Shown one piece after another: positions 53,644 to 61,562 of a stretch of 64,000 nt of DNA. Source of the DNA: CBFHMJ01 sp965656875 (GTDB lineage Bacteria > Pseudomonadota > Gammaproteobacteria > Enterobacterales > Alteromonadaceae). The notes beneath the pieces are model-generated. The model was not told the DNA's origin. It worked only from the letters and a program-made list of their open reading frames with translations, and did not search any database. Position numbers and translations under genes: made by a program. The first letter of the stretch is position 1. Each line of letters opens with the position of its first letter. The stretch lies in contig CBFHMJ010000003.1 in the NCBI GenBank assembly GCA_965656875.1, positions 372,001 through 436,000 on the forward strand. Direction: 5' to 3'.

Positions 53644-54600
53644 TTAAGGTACTGGTACTAAAGAGACAAGCGTTGAAATGACTTTATCGGCGTCAATACC
53701 ATCTGCTTCGGCTTCGTAACTTAAAATCAGTCGGTGGCGAAGAACGTTGTATATCACCGCCTGGATATCATCCGGGGTTACAAAGTCACGGCCAGCTAAC
53801 CAGGCTTTCGCACGAGCACAACGATCAAGTGCAATGGTTGCCCGAGGACTGGTGCCAACAGAAATCCATTGTGCCAGTTGTTCGCTGTATTTATGAGGCT
53901 GACGAGTGGCGATGATCAATTGCACCAGATATTCTTCAAGTGGTTGCGCCAGGTGAGTTTCTAACACGGCTTTGCGTGCGGCAAAAATATCATCCTGAGA
54001 GAGTTCAGGCGGTTCTGGCATAGCCTGATTTAACGCTTCACCGCGATTTAGACGTAACACCTGAATTTCATTGGCTGCATCCGGGTAATCAATCGACAGA
54101 TGCATCAGGAAGCGGTCAAGCTGGGCTTCAGGCAGCGGATACGTTCCTTCCTGTTCAATCGGATTTTGCGTTGCCATGACCAGAAACAATGGTGGGAGTT
54201 TATAAGTTCTTTTACCAACCGTAATTTGTTGTTCAGCCATTGCTTCAAGTAAGGCAGACTGAACTTTAGCCGGAGCACGGTTGATTTCATCGGCCAGTAT
54301 CAGGTTGTGAAATAGTGGACCTTTCTGGAATTCAAAGGCACCTGTTTCAGGACGGTAAATATCAGTACCTGTTAAATCTGCGGGTAATAGATCTGGCGTA
54401 AACTGAACGCGATGGAAATTACCTTCAATTCCTTTTGCCAGTGAATTTACGGCTCGGGTTTTTGCCAGTCCGGGTGGACCCTCAACTAATAAATGTCCGT
54501 CAGCCAGAAGCGCGATAATAATATTTTCTGTTAGAGATGACTGACCGATCACTTGTGAGTCGAGGTATTGTTTTAATTTTTCGAATTGTTCTAGCGCCAT
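53644..54600 (-). CDS. MoxR-family AAA+ ATPase
   Basis: This 318-residue ATPase has Walker A GPPGLAKT, Walker B LILADEINRAPAK and sensor 1 (FLVMATQNPIEQEGTYPLPE, in outline), followed by the helical lid. MoxR ATPases act with VWA proteins, as chaperone-like remodelers of protein complexes. I start at ATG 54600 (MALEQFEKL); an 18-codon extension is open but lacks a family match. It leads the operon moxR-DUF58-DUF4381-batA-batB/C-batD, divergent from fadI. Confidence 0.92.
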   Translation of the reverse strand: MALEQFEKLKQYLDSQVIGQSSLTENIIIALLADGHLLVEGPPGLAKTRAVNSLAKGIEGNFHRVQFTPDLLPADLTGTDIYRPETGAFEFQKGPLFHNLILADEINRAPAKVQSALLEAMAEQQITVGKRTYKLPPLFLVMATQNPIEQEGTYPLPEAQLDRFLMHLSIDYPDAANEIQVLRLNRGEALNQAMPEPPELSQDDIFAARKAVLETHLAQPLEEYLVQLIIATRQPHKYSEQLAQWISVGTSPRATIALDRCARAKAWLAGRDFVTPDDIQAVIYNVLRHRLILSYEAEADGIDADKVISTLVSLVPVP

Positions 54601-54770
54601 GGTTTCGATTAATCCAGTTATTTTTGAATACTTTCCGGGATGTCCTATTCTCAATTCTTTAGCTGAGCTTTAACTCATGGATAAGACCTGAATGCTTATA
54701 TAAGGTTCATTTTTATTTAAAACAAGTGTTTGAAAATTAATTTTTACGCGTTTAGAATCAATTCCAAACT

Positions 54771-54787
54771 AACAGGTCAGACCTCTG
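54771..54787 (+). promoter_or_regulatory. Predicted FadR operator before fadIJ
   Basis: AACAGGTCAGACCTCTG contains the FadR core GGTCNGACC exactly and matches AACTGGTCNGACCAGTT at 12 of the 16 defined positions. It ends 39 nt before the fadI start, suitable for repression in the absence of long-chain acyl-CoA. Confidence 0.65.
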
Positions 54788-54826
54788 TCAATCAAAGGAC
54801 GAGGTCGTAGCCATAAGGGGATATTA

Positions 54827-56137
54827 ATGACTACTCAAAAACAACTGAAGACGGGAAGCGGCGATCGTGTTGCTGTTGTCGCTGGATTGCGAACCCCGTT
54901 TGCAAAGCAAGCGACTGCTTTTCATGGTGTTTCCGCACTCGACTTAGGCAAAATGGTAGTCAATGAAATGATGCTTCGAACCGACATTGACCCAGCTTTG
55001 ATTGAGCAGGTGGTTTATGGTCAGGTGGTATTAATGCCTGAAGCGCCAAACATTGCACGTGAAATCGTTTTGGGCACTGGTATGAACATCAATACTGATG
55101 CATACAGTGTAACCCGGGCATGTGCGACCAGCTACCAGTCGGTAGCGAATGTCACAGAATCTATTCTTGCCGGTACGATTGATATCGGTGTTGCAGGTGG
55201 AGCTGATTCTTCATCTGTTCTTCCAATTGGCGCGTCGAAAAGACTGGCGCGTAGTCTGGTTGATTTAAACAAAGCGCGTTCTTTAGGTCAGCGTTTAAAC
55301 ATTCTTAAAAAGCTTTCAATCAAAGATTTAATGCCGGTTCCGCCAGCGGTTGCTGAATATTCGACGGGCTTGTCTATGGGACAAACTGCTGAGCAAATGG
55401 CTAAGTCTCACGGTATTGCCCGTGAAGCACAGGATGAAATGGCTCACCGCTCTCATACTCTGGCGACTAAAGCCTGGGAAGAAGGCAAACTGAAAGACGA
55501 AGTTATGGCCGCGTTCCCTGAGCCGTATAAAACATGGATTGATATGGATAACAACATCCGTACTAATTCGGATCTAAAGAGTTACAAAAAGTTACGTCCG
55601 GTATTCGACAAAAAACACGGTACAGTCACCGCAGCAAACAGTACGCCACTTACTGATGGTGCATCGGCTGTTATTCTGATGAAAGAAAGCCGTGCAAAAG
55701 AGCTGGGATATCAACCGCTGGGTTATATTCGTAGCTTTGCGTTTACTGCAATTGATGTCTGGGAAGATATGTTGATGGGACCATCTTATGCCACACCAAT
55801 GGCGCTGGACAGAGCAGGTATGACACTGGCTGACCTTGATATCATCGATATGCACGAAGCGTTTGCTGCGCAAGCACTGGCTAACATGAAAATGTGGGAA
55901 AGTGACAAATTTGCTCAGGAAAAACTGGGTCGTGATAAGAAAATTGGTGAAATTGACATGGATAAATTCAACGTCAATGGGGGCTCTCTGGCCTACGGTC
56001 ACCCATTTGCTGCAACCGGTACTCGACAAATTACACAAACACTTAATGAATTAAAACGCCGTGGTGGTGGAACAGGATTAGCAACAGCTTGTGCAGCTGG
56101 TGGTCTGGCAGCTGCAATGGTTCTGGAGGTTGAATAA
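54827..56137 (+). CDS. fadI: 3-ketoacyl-CoA thiolase FadI
   Basis: FadI performs the last, thiolytic step of fatty-acid beta-oxidation. The 436-residue protein has the nucleophile Cys in VTRACATSYQS, His in YGHPFAATG and the second Cys in TACAAGG. Length and sequence match FadI (436 in E. coli) rather than FadA. The ribosome-binding site is AAGGGG. The stop overlaps the fadJ start by one base, and a FadR operator lies upstream. Confidence 0.95.
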   Translation: MTTQKQLKTGSGDRVAVVAGLRTPFAKQATAFHGVSALDLGKMVVNEMMLRTDIDPALIEQVVYGQVVLMPEAPNIAREIVLGTGMNINTDAYSVTRACATSYQSVANVTESILAGTIDIGVAGGADSSSVLPIGASKRLARSLVDLNKARSLGQRLNILKKLSIKDLMPVPPAVAEYSTGLSMGQTAEQMAKSHGIAREAQDEMAHRSHTLATKAWEEGKLKDEVMAAFPEPYKTWIDMDNNIRTNSDLKSYKKLRPVFDKKHGTVTAANSTPLTDGASAVILMKESRAKELGYQPLGYIRSFAFTAIDVWEDMLMGPSYATPMALDRAGMTLADLDIIDMHEAFAAQALANMKMWESDKFAQEKLGRDKKIGEIDMDKFNVNGGSLAYGHPFAATGTRQITQTLNELKRRGGGTGLATACAAGGLAAAMVLEVE

Positions 56138-58263
56138 TGACGCAAGAAAGCGCTTTTAGCTTAGAGATTCGCGAAGACGGAATCGGTGTAGTAACACTGG
56201 ATGTTCCAGGCGAGACAATGAACGTCCTGAAGGCTGAGTTTGCTGAGCAGATTAAAGACATCCTTGGACAGGTAAAGCACGATCCCCAGATTAAAGGTTT
56301 GGTTGTCATCAGTGGCAAATCTAACTCGTTTATCGCGGGTGCAGATGTTTCAATGCTTGATAAGTGTGAAACGGCTGCTGATGCAGAAGAAATTGGTCGC
56401 ACAGGCCAGATAATTTTCGATGAAATCGAAGCACTTAAAATCCCGGTGATTGCCGCTATTCATGGTCCGGTACTGGGCGGTGGTCTTGAGTTTGCAATGT
56501 CTTGTCATGGTCGGATTTGTACAGATGACGAGAAAACGGCCTTAGGGTTGCCAGAAGTTCAACTAGGTCTTTTGCCTGGTAGTGGTGGAACGCAACGTTT
56601 ACCAGCCTTAGTGGGTATGCAAAAAGCGTTAGACATGATTCTGACGGGTAAGCAACTTCGTCCGAAGCAAGCTAAGAAAGCAGGTCTCGTGGATGAGATC
56701 GTTCCTGCGACAATCTTGCTTGATGCAGCGGTTGCAATGGCGAAGAAGGGCATGCCGTATCGAGCGCCTAAAAAGCAAACCATCATGGACAAACTGCTTG
56801 AAGGTAATTCTTACGGTCGTAAGGTGTTATTTGATCAGGCAACGAAGAAAACATTGAAGAAAACACGCGGTAATTATCCTGCGGCGGAACGTATTCTTGA
56901 AGTTATGCAAATTGGTGCTAACGAAGGCATCAAAAAAGGTTTGGAAGCGGAAGCAAAAGCATTCGGCGAACTGTGCATGACGCCTGAGTCAAAAGCGTTA
57001 CGTTCTATCTTCTTTGCGACCACAGAAATGAAAAAAGAAACATCGGTTGATGGTGCTGAGCCAGCACACGTTAGTAAAGCCGGTGTTCTGGGTGGTGGTT
57101 TAATGGGCGGTGGTATTGCATACGTTACTGCGTGTAAAGCTGGTATCCCGGTTCGAATCAAAGATATTTCCAACGACGGCATTCAAAGCGCACTTGCTTA
57201 TTCTTACCAGATTTTGAATAAGAAAGTTCAACGCAAATTCATGCGTAAAACTGATATGCAGAAACAACTGGCTCGCCTCACGGGAGGTCTTGATTACACG
57301 ACTTTTAATCATGCTGATATCGTTGTTGAAGCTGTTTTCGAAGATCTGGGTCTTAAACAAAAGATGGTAAGTGATGTCGAAGCAAACTGTAAACCTGATA
57401 CAGTTTTTGCGACCAATACGTCATCATTACCGATCGGACAAATCGCTGCGAAAGCTGAACGTCCTGAAAATGTTGTGGGTTTACACTACTTCTCACCGGT
57501 CGACAAAATGCCACTGGTAGAGATTATTGCCCACGAAAAAACTTCTGCACAGACAATCGCAACGACGGCTGCTTTTGCTCGTAAACAAGGTAAAACGCCA
57601 ATTGTTGTAAAAGATAAAGCGGGTTTTTATGTCAACCGTATTCTTGCGCCATACATGAACGAAGCGGCACGAGTATTGTTGGATGGTGAGCCAATTGAAG
57701 TGATTGACAGTGCATTGGTTGATTATGGTTTCCCTGTCGGTCCAATTACCTTACTGGATGAAGTCGGTATTGATGTTGGCGCTAAGATCTCACCAATTCT
57801 TGAAGAAGAGTTAGGTTCTCGTTTTACGGCACCAGCAGCTTTTGACAAGCTGATCGGTGATGATCGTAAAGGTAAGAAAAACAAGAAAGGTTTCTACCAG
57901 TACGGTAAAAAAGCGAAGAAAAAGAAAGAAGTGGATGAGAGTGTGTACGCATTATTGGGTATTACACCAGCTCAAAAACTTAACAAGGAAGAGATTGCAG
58001 AACGTTGTTCCATGTTGATGTTGAATGAAGCGGTAATTTGTCTGGAAGAAGGTATCGTGAAGTCAGCTCGTGATGGTGATATCGGTGCAATCTTTGGAAT
58101 TGGTTTCCCTCCATTTACTGGCGGTCCATTCAGATTTATGGATAGCATGGGTATAGCGTCTGTCGTTTCTAAGATGAAAACTTTGGAACAGAAATACGGC
58201 GAGCGATTTGCACCGTGTGAAAAGCTGGTACAAATGGCTGAGCAAGGCGAAACATTTTACTAA
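56137..58263 (+). CDS. fadJ: Fatty-acid oxidation multifunctional alpha subunit FadJ
   Basis: FadJ carries enoyl-CoA hydratase and 3-hydroxyacyl-CoA dehydrogenase activities and forms a complex with FadI. In the 708-residue protein the hydratase/isomerase domain (1-190) has the oxyanion region GPVLGGGLEFAMSCHG and the two catalytic Glu regions. The dehydrogenase half (about 310-620) has the NAD motif GGGLMGGGIAY and the catalytic His in GLHYFSPVDKMPLVEI. Length and pairing with fadI identify FadJ. A strong terminator follows. Confidence 0.95.
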   Translation: MTQESAFSLEIREDGIGVVTLDVPGETMNVLKAEFAEQIKDILGQVKHDPQIKGLVVISGKSNSFIAGADVSMLDKCETAADAEEIGRTGQIIFDEIEALKIPVIAAIHGPVLGGGLEFAMSCHGRICTDDEKTALGLPEVQLGLLPGSGGTQRLPALVGMQKALDMILTGKQLRPKQAKKAGLVDEIVPATILLDAAVAMAKKGMPYRAPKKQTIMDKLLEGNSYGRKVLFDQATKKTLKKTRGNYPAAERILEVMQIGANEGIKKGLEAEAKAFGELCMTPESKALRSIFFATTEMKKETSVDGAEPAHVSKAGVLGGGLMGGGIAYVTACKAGIPVRIKDISNDGIQSALAYSYQILNKKVQRKFMRKTDMQKQLARLTGGLDYTTFNHADIVVEAVFEDLGLKQKMVSDVEANCKPDTVFATNTSSLPIGQIAAKAERPENVVGLHYFSPVDKMPLVEIIAHEKTSAQTIATTAAFARKQGKTPIVVKDKAGFYVNRILAPYMNEAARVLLDGEPIEVIDSALVDYGFPVGPITLLDEVGIDVGAKISPILEEELGSRFTAPAAFDKLIGDDRKGKKNKKGFYQYGKKAKKKKEVDESVYALLGITPAQKLNKEEIAERCSMLMLNEAVICLEEGIVKSARDGDIGAIFGIGFPPFTGGPFRFMDSMGIASVVSKMKTLEQKYGERFAPCEKLVQMAEQGETFY

Positions 58264-58270
58264 GTTACAT

Positions 58271-58306
58271 AAAGCCTGATGTTAAAAAACATCAGGCTTT
58301 TTTTTA
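58271..58306 (+). terminator. Terminator after fadJ
   Basis: AAAGCCTGATGTT, loop AAAAA, AACATCAGGCTTTTTTTT. Strong, 7 nt after the stop. Confidence 0.92.
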
Positions 58307-58664
58307 ACCTTTAAGTTAATACCTGATAATTACCCATTAATATATAAGGGTTTTTTCGGATATTTTTATGCATATATGGATAGTCATTTAATCCTGATCT
58401 GGTATGATATCCGCCTCTGAACAAAGTCTGAGCAATACGGTGTTTGTATTGAACTGTGGAGTTGGTATGAACGTTTTCATACCTGTGCTTTATGACCAGA
58501 CAATATGTTCGTTAAGCCTCCATATCAGCTAATGTACACAATGCATTAGCTATAAAGATACCGTGTATGTCAGTTGGTTCAGACATGTTATGGTGGACTT
58601 TAGCGTAGTAACCTGAAGTCTTAATAATCTTTTACATCTGTATTGATGAATGGATGGGTAAAAA
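58307..58664 (+). promoter_or_regulatory. Promoter and structured leader before a small membrane gene
   Basis: An extended -10 element TGGTATGAT (58400-58408) is followed by about 250 nt without an open frame but with two perfect small hairpins: GGTATGAA/TTCATACC (58464-58483, loop CGTT) and AGCTAATG/CATTAGCT (58527-58551). This looks like a long structured 5' leader or a small RNA ahead of the gene at 58665. I cannot assign a riboswitch family. Confidence 0.4.
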
Positions 58665-58865
58665 ATGATTGCTGTGGTGTTTATTTTTAGCCCATTATTT
58701 GCAGTTTACTACTACGTAGAAGCGCTGAAGTTTGGCCTTCGTAGTAAGCTCTGGGGTGTTCTTGGTCTGGCCTTTGGACCATTGGTATTACCGCTGTTTA
58801 ACGCACACCGTCGATTATGTATGAGACGAGTAGTAACGCACCAGTGCATGGTGTGGAAAGCATAA
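58665..58865 (+). CDS. Small membrane protein of unknown function
   Basis: This 66-residue protein has two hydrophobic segments (about 2-20 and 30-46) separated by a short Lys/Arg loop (KFGLRSKLWG), and a basic, Cys-containing tail (RRLCMRRVVTHQC). The start ATG 58665 has TGGATGGG upstream. The coding potential is supported by the clean hydrophobic pattern and a possible promoter and leader. I do not recognise the family. Confidence 0.5.
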   Translation: MIAVVFIFSPLFAVYYYVEALKFGLRSKLWGVLGLAFGPLVLPLFNAHRRLCMRRVVTHQCMVWKA

Positions 58866-58974
58866 CAGGTAAGGAAAGCGTTAACGTAACGAGGCAAAAG
58901 CTTTGAAGCGATAATGGAACTAAATCCCGAATAACATTTATTATCATTGACGCGGTTGTTTTACTGCGTGACTC

Positions 58975-59038
58975 TCCCGACTTATAAGTGCGAACTTAAT
59001 TGCCCACTGCGAGTGAAAAAATAAGTCGGGAAATTTTA
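58975..59038. terminator. Large inverted repeat between convergent genes
   Basis: TCCCGACTTAT (58975-58985) and ATAAGTCGGGA (59021-59031) are perfect complements with a 35-nt loop that contains its own AAGT-GCGA-ACTT hairpin. AATTTTATTTT follows on the plus strand. It may terminate the small gene. Apart from this, the gap 58866-59161 shows nothing. Confidence 0.5.
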
Positions 59039-59161
59039 TTTTACATTAAACTTTTTGCGGAATGGCTGGTCTATCTGTTTAAATCCCAATAAGTTTCTGA
59101 CAAGTTTTTCCCCGCAGGTTTTTGCAAGTAGTAGTCATACTTTAATCAGGCTTATGTATGT

Positions 59162-61489
59162 TTAGATAGCTTGTGATATTTGCGGGGAACCCTCATAAGA
59201 CGAAGATTCTACAGACGCTTCACTGGCCGAGTTCACATGTTTCTGAGCAATTAAAAATGCTTTAAACTCCTGAGAAGAAAGCGGTTTAGAATAGTAATAG
59301 CCTTGTAGAACTTCACACTCCAGATGCATTAACTGATCAACTTGCTCTTTTGTTTCCACACCTTCTGCCACAACCATTAAATTAAGATTATGTGCAATAG
59401 TCGCTATGGTATCGACCATATTAGCGCCTTCACGCGTATTCATATCATCGATAAATGCTTTATCAATCTTCAGAGTATTTAACGGAAATTGCTTGAGGTA
59501 GGCGAGGGAGGAATATCCAGTTCCAAAATCATCAATAGCCAGATGAATGCCTTTTTCTCTGAGCTTCTTCATAAGCTTTATAGCATTCTTCGGTGAATCC
59601 ATGACTGTTCCTTCCGTAATTTCCAGCTCCAGATGTTCAGGATGCAGTCCTGTACTCTCAAGAATACTGTCAATACGCTCACACAAGTCAGGTAAGGAAA
59701 ATTGTTTTGCAGCAAGGTTGACCGCTACTCGATGACCAAAAAGCCCTTCATCAAGCCAGGCTTTGACATCCTCACAGGCTTTTTGCAGAACCACTTCACC
59801 AATTTCGACGATTTGTCCTGTTTCTTCTGCGACAGGGATAAATGCACCTGGGCTTATAATGCCGCGCTTAGGCGTAATAAAGCGCACTAATGCTTCCATA
59901 CCGACTAATCGGCCTGTTTTCATCGACATTTTAGGTTGGTAGTAGACTGAGAAGTAATCTTCTTTTAAACCGTGTCTGATAAGGTTTTCAATTTGTAGTC
60001 GTTTAACCGCCTGCTTATTCATGGTGTCGTTGAAGAATAAGTAACGATTCCCTTCTTCTTTAGCATGATACATCGAGGTATCTGCGTTTCTTAGTAGCGA
60101 TTCAGGATCAATACCGTCTTCTGGAAACAGGACTATGCCGATACTACTGGAAATAACGACTTCATGATTACTAAGCGAGAACGGTTTATAAATCAGCGAA
60201 AGAATTTCTTTTGCGGTAGAAGTTATGGTGTGAATATCGTTGGTGTTTTCGATGGTCAGGGCAAACTCATCGCCTCCCAGACGGTAAACGTTGCGCTGAC
60301 TGTTCTTCAGTGTTTGAATGCGTTCTGCAACGCGACACAGCATAACGTCGCCAATTTGGTGGCCCAGCGAATCGTTGATCTTTTTAAAATTATCCAGATC
60401 AAAGACGAGCAATGCGTGACGGACATTATTTTCAACCAGCTGTTGCATATGGTGATAAAAGTAAGCTCTGTTGGGTAAGCCAGTCAGAGCATCAGCATAT
60501 GACAACTTTTTGAGTCGATCCTCGGTTTTTTTCTTTTCTGTAATATCTGAGAATACACCTACAAAATAGTTGACGTCTTCATCATTACCGTTGACGTAAT
60601 CTAGTGTAAAAGCGGCCTGAAATGTACCACCAGATTGTTTAATCGCATCAAGTTCACCAGACCATGAGCCATGCTTGCGTACACGTTCTGCAATAGTATC
60701 TATCAGCATATCCGGGTTAAGGCTAAGTCTGAGTGGTGTCTGGATAATGTTTTCTCGTTCATAGCCTGTTAGTCGTGTAAATGAACGATTGACGTCCACG
60801 ACGCGTAACTTCTCATCAAGAATGACGATAGCATCTGAGATGTTATCGAGGCATCGGGCGAACAGGGATAAGCGGTCTTCTGTATGTTTAATCAAGTTTA
60901 TATCTTTCGTTGTGCCAGCCATTCTGACTGAGGTGTTATCATTGTGAACAATTTTTCCTTTATCGAGTACCCAGACCCAGTTCCCTTCAGCGTTTTTTAT
61001 GCGATAGGTTGCTTCAAAATGATCGAATTGCCCATCTACATGGCCTTGTAGCAGGTTGGTTACTCGGGGCAAATCAGCTGGATGAATATGCTCTTTGTTT
61101 GGTGGAAAATCGTTATTTGCTTCATTTAACAAGGTATTAGATTCGCCCGGAGACAGACGACAAATTTTTCCTTGTGTAATATTCCAGTCCCACATCTCAT
61201 CACGACTTCCCATAAGAGAAAGTCTTAACCGTTCTTCACTGTCTTTTAGTTGCCGTTGATACCGTTGTAATCTGACGGTGGTGAAAGACAGAAATATAAT
61301 CAGAACCAGAAAAATTGTCGTGACAAAGATTAACGAGAACCAGGACATGTTAATAGGATTGGATGCTGCGTCCAACGCTGTGGTTTCACTTCCATAAACT
61401 GAACCGCTATTCAGAAACGTGACAAATAATGCCGAATAAATGGACGTTTTAGTGAAAAGTGCGCATAAAAATGAAAAGAATTTAACCAC
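59162..61489 (-). CDS. Membrane PAS-GGDEF-EAL cyclic di-GMP enzyme
   Basis: This 775-residue protein has an N-terminal hydrophobic segment (about 10-32), a second membrane helix (about 50-70), two PAS/PAC units (about 83-205 and 208-330), a GGDEF domain (about 335-500) and an EAL domain (about 510-760). The GGDEF motif is intact (YRLGGDEFAL), and so are the EAL motif (MEALVRF) and loop 6 (DDFGTGYSSL), so both synthesis and degradation of c-di-GMP are possible. The RxxD inhibitory site expected before GGDEF is absent (NSQR there). Motility, biofilm or surface signalling is the likely output. Confidence 0.92.
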   Translation of the reverse strand: MVKFFSFLCALFTKTSIYSALFVTFLNSGSVYGSETTALDAASNPINMSWFSLIFVTTIFLVLIIFLSFTTVRLQRYQRQLKDSEERLRLSLMGSRDEMWDWNITQGKICRLSPGESNTLLNEANNDFPPNKEHIHPADLPRVTNLLQGHVDGQFDHFEATYRIKNAEGNWVWVLDKGKIVHNDNTSVRMAGTTKDINLIKHTEDRLSLFARCLDNISDAIVILDEKLRVVDVNRSFTRLTGYERENIIQTPLRLSLNPDMLIDTIAERVRKHGSWSGELDAIKQSGGTFQAAFTLDYVNGNDEDVNYFVGVFSDITEKKKTEDRLKKLSYADALTGLPNRAYFYHHMQQLVENNVRHALLVFDLDNFKKINDSLGHQIGDVMLCRVAERIQTLKNSQRNVYRLGGDEFALTIENTNDIHTITSTAKEILSLIYKPFSLSNHEVVISSSIGIVLFPEDGIDPESLLRNADTSMYHAKEEGNRYLFFNDTMNKQAVKRLQIENLIRHGLKEDYFSVYYQPKMSMKTGRLVGMEALVRFITPKRGIISPGAFIPVAEETGQIVEIGEVVLQKACEDVKAWLDEGLFGHRVAVNLAAKQFSLPDLCERIDSILESTGLHPEHLELEITEGTVMDSPKNAIKLMKKLREKGIHLAIDDFGTGYSSLAYLKQFPLNTLKIDKAFIDDMNTREGANMVDTIATIAHNLNLMVVAEGVETKEQVDQLMHLECEVLQGYYYSKPLSSQEFKAFLIAQKHVNSASEASVESSSYEGSPQISQAI

Positions 61490-61562
61490 AATTTAATAAG
61501 CATTATTTTTTTTATTGAATTATGCTTAATATATGTCGATTAGCGCACTCACACAAGGATCT

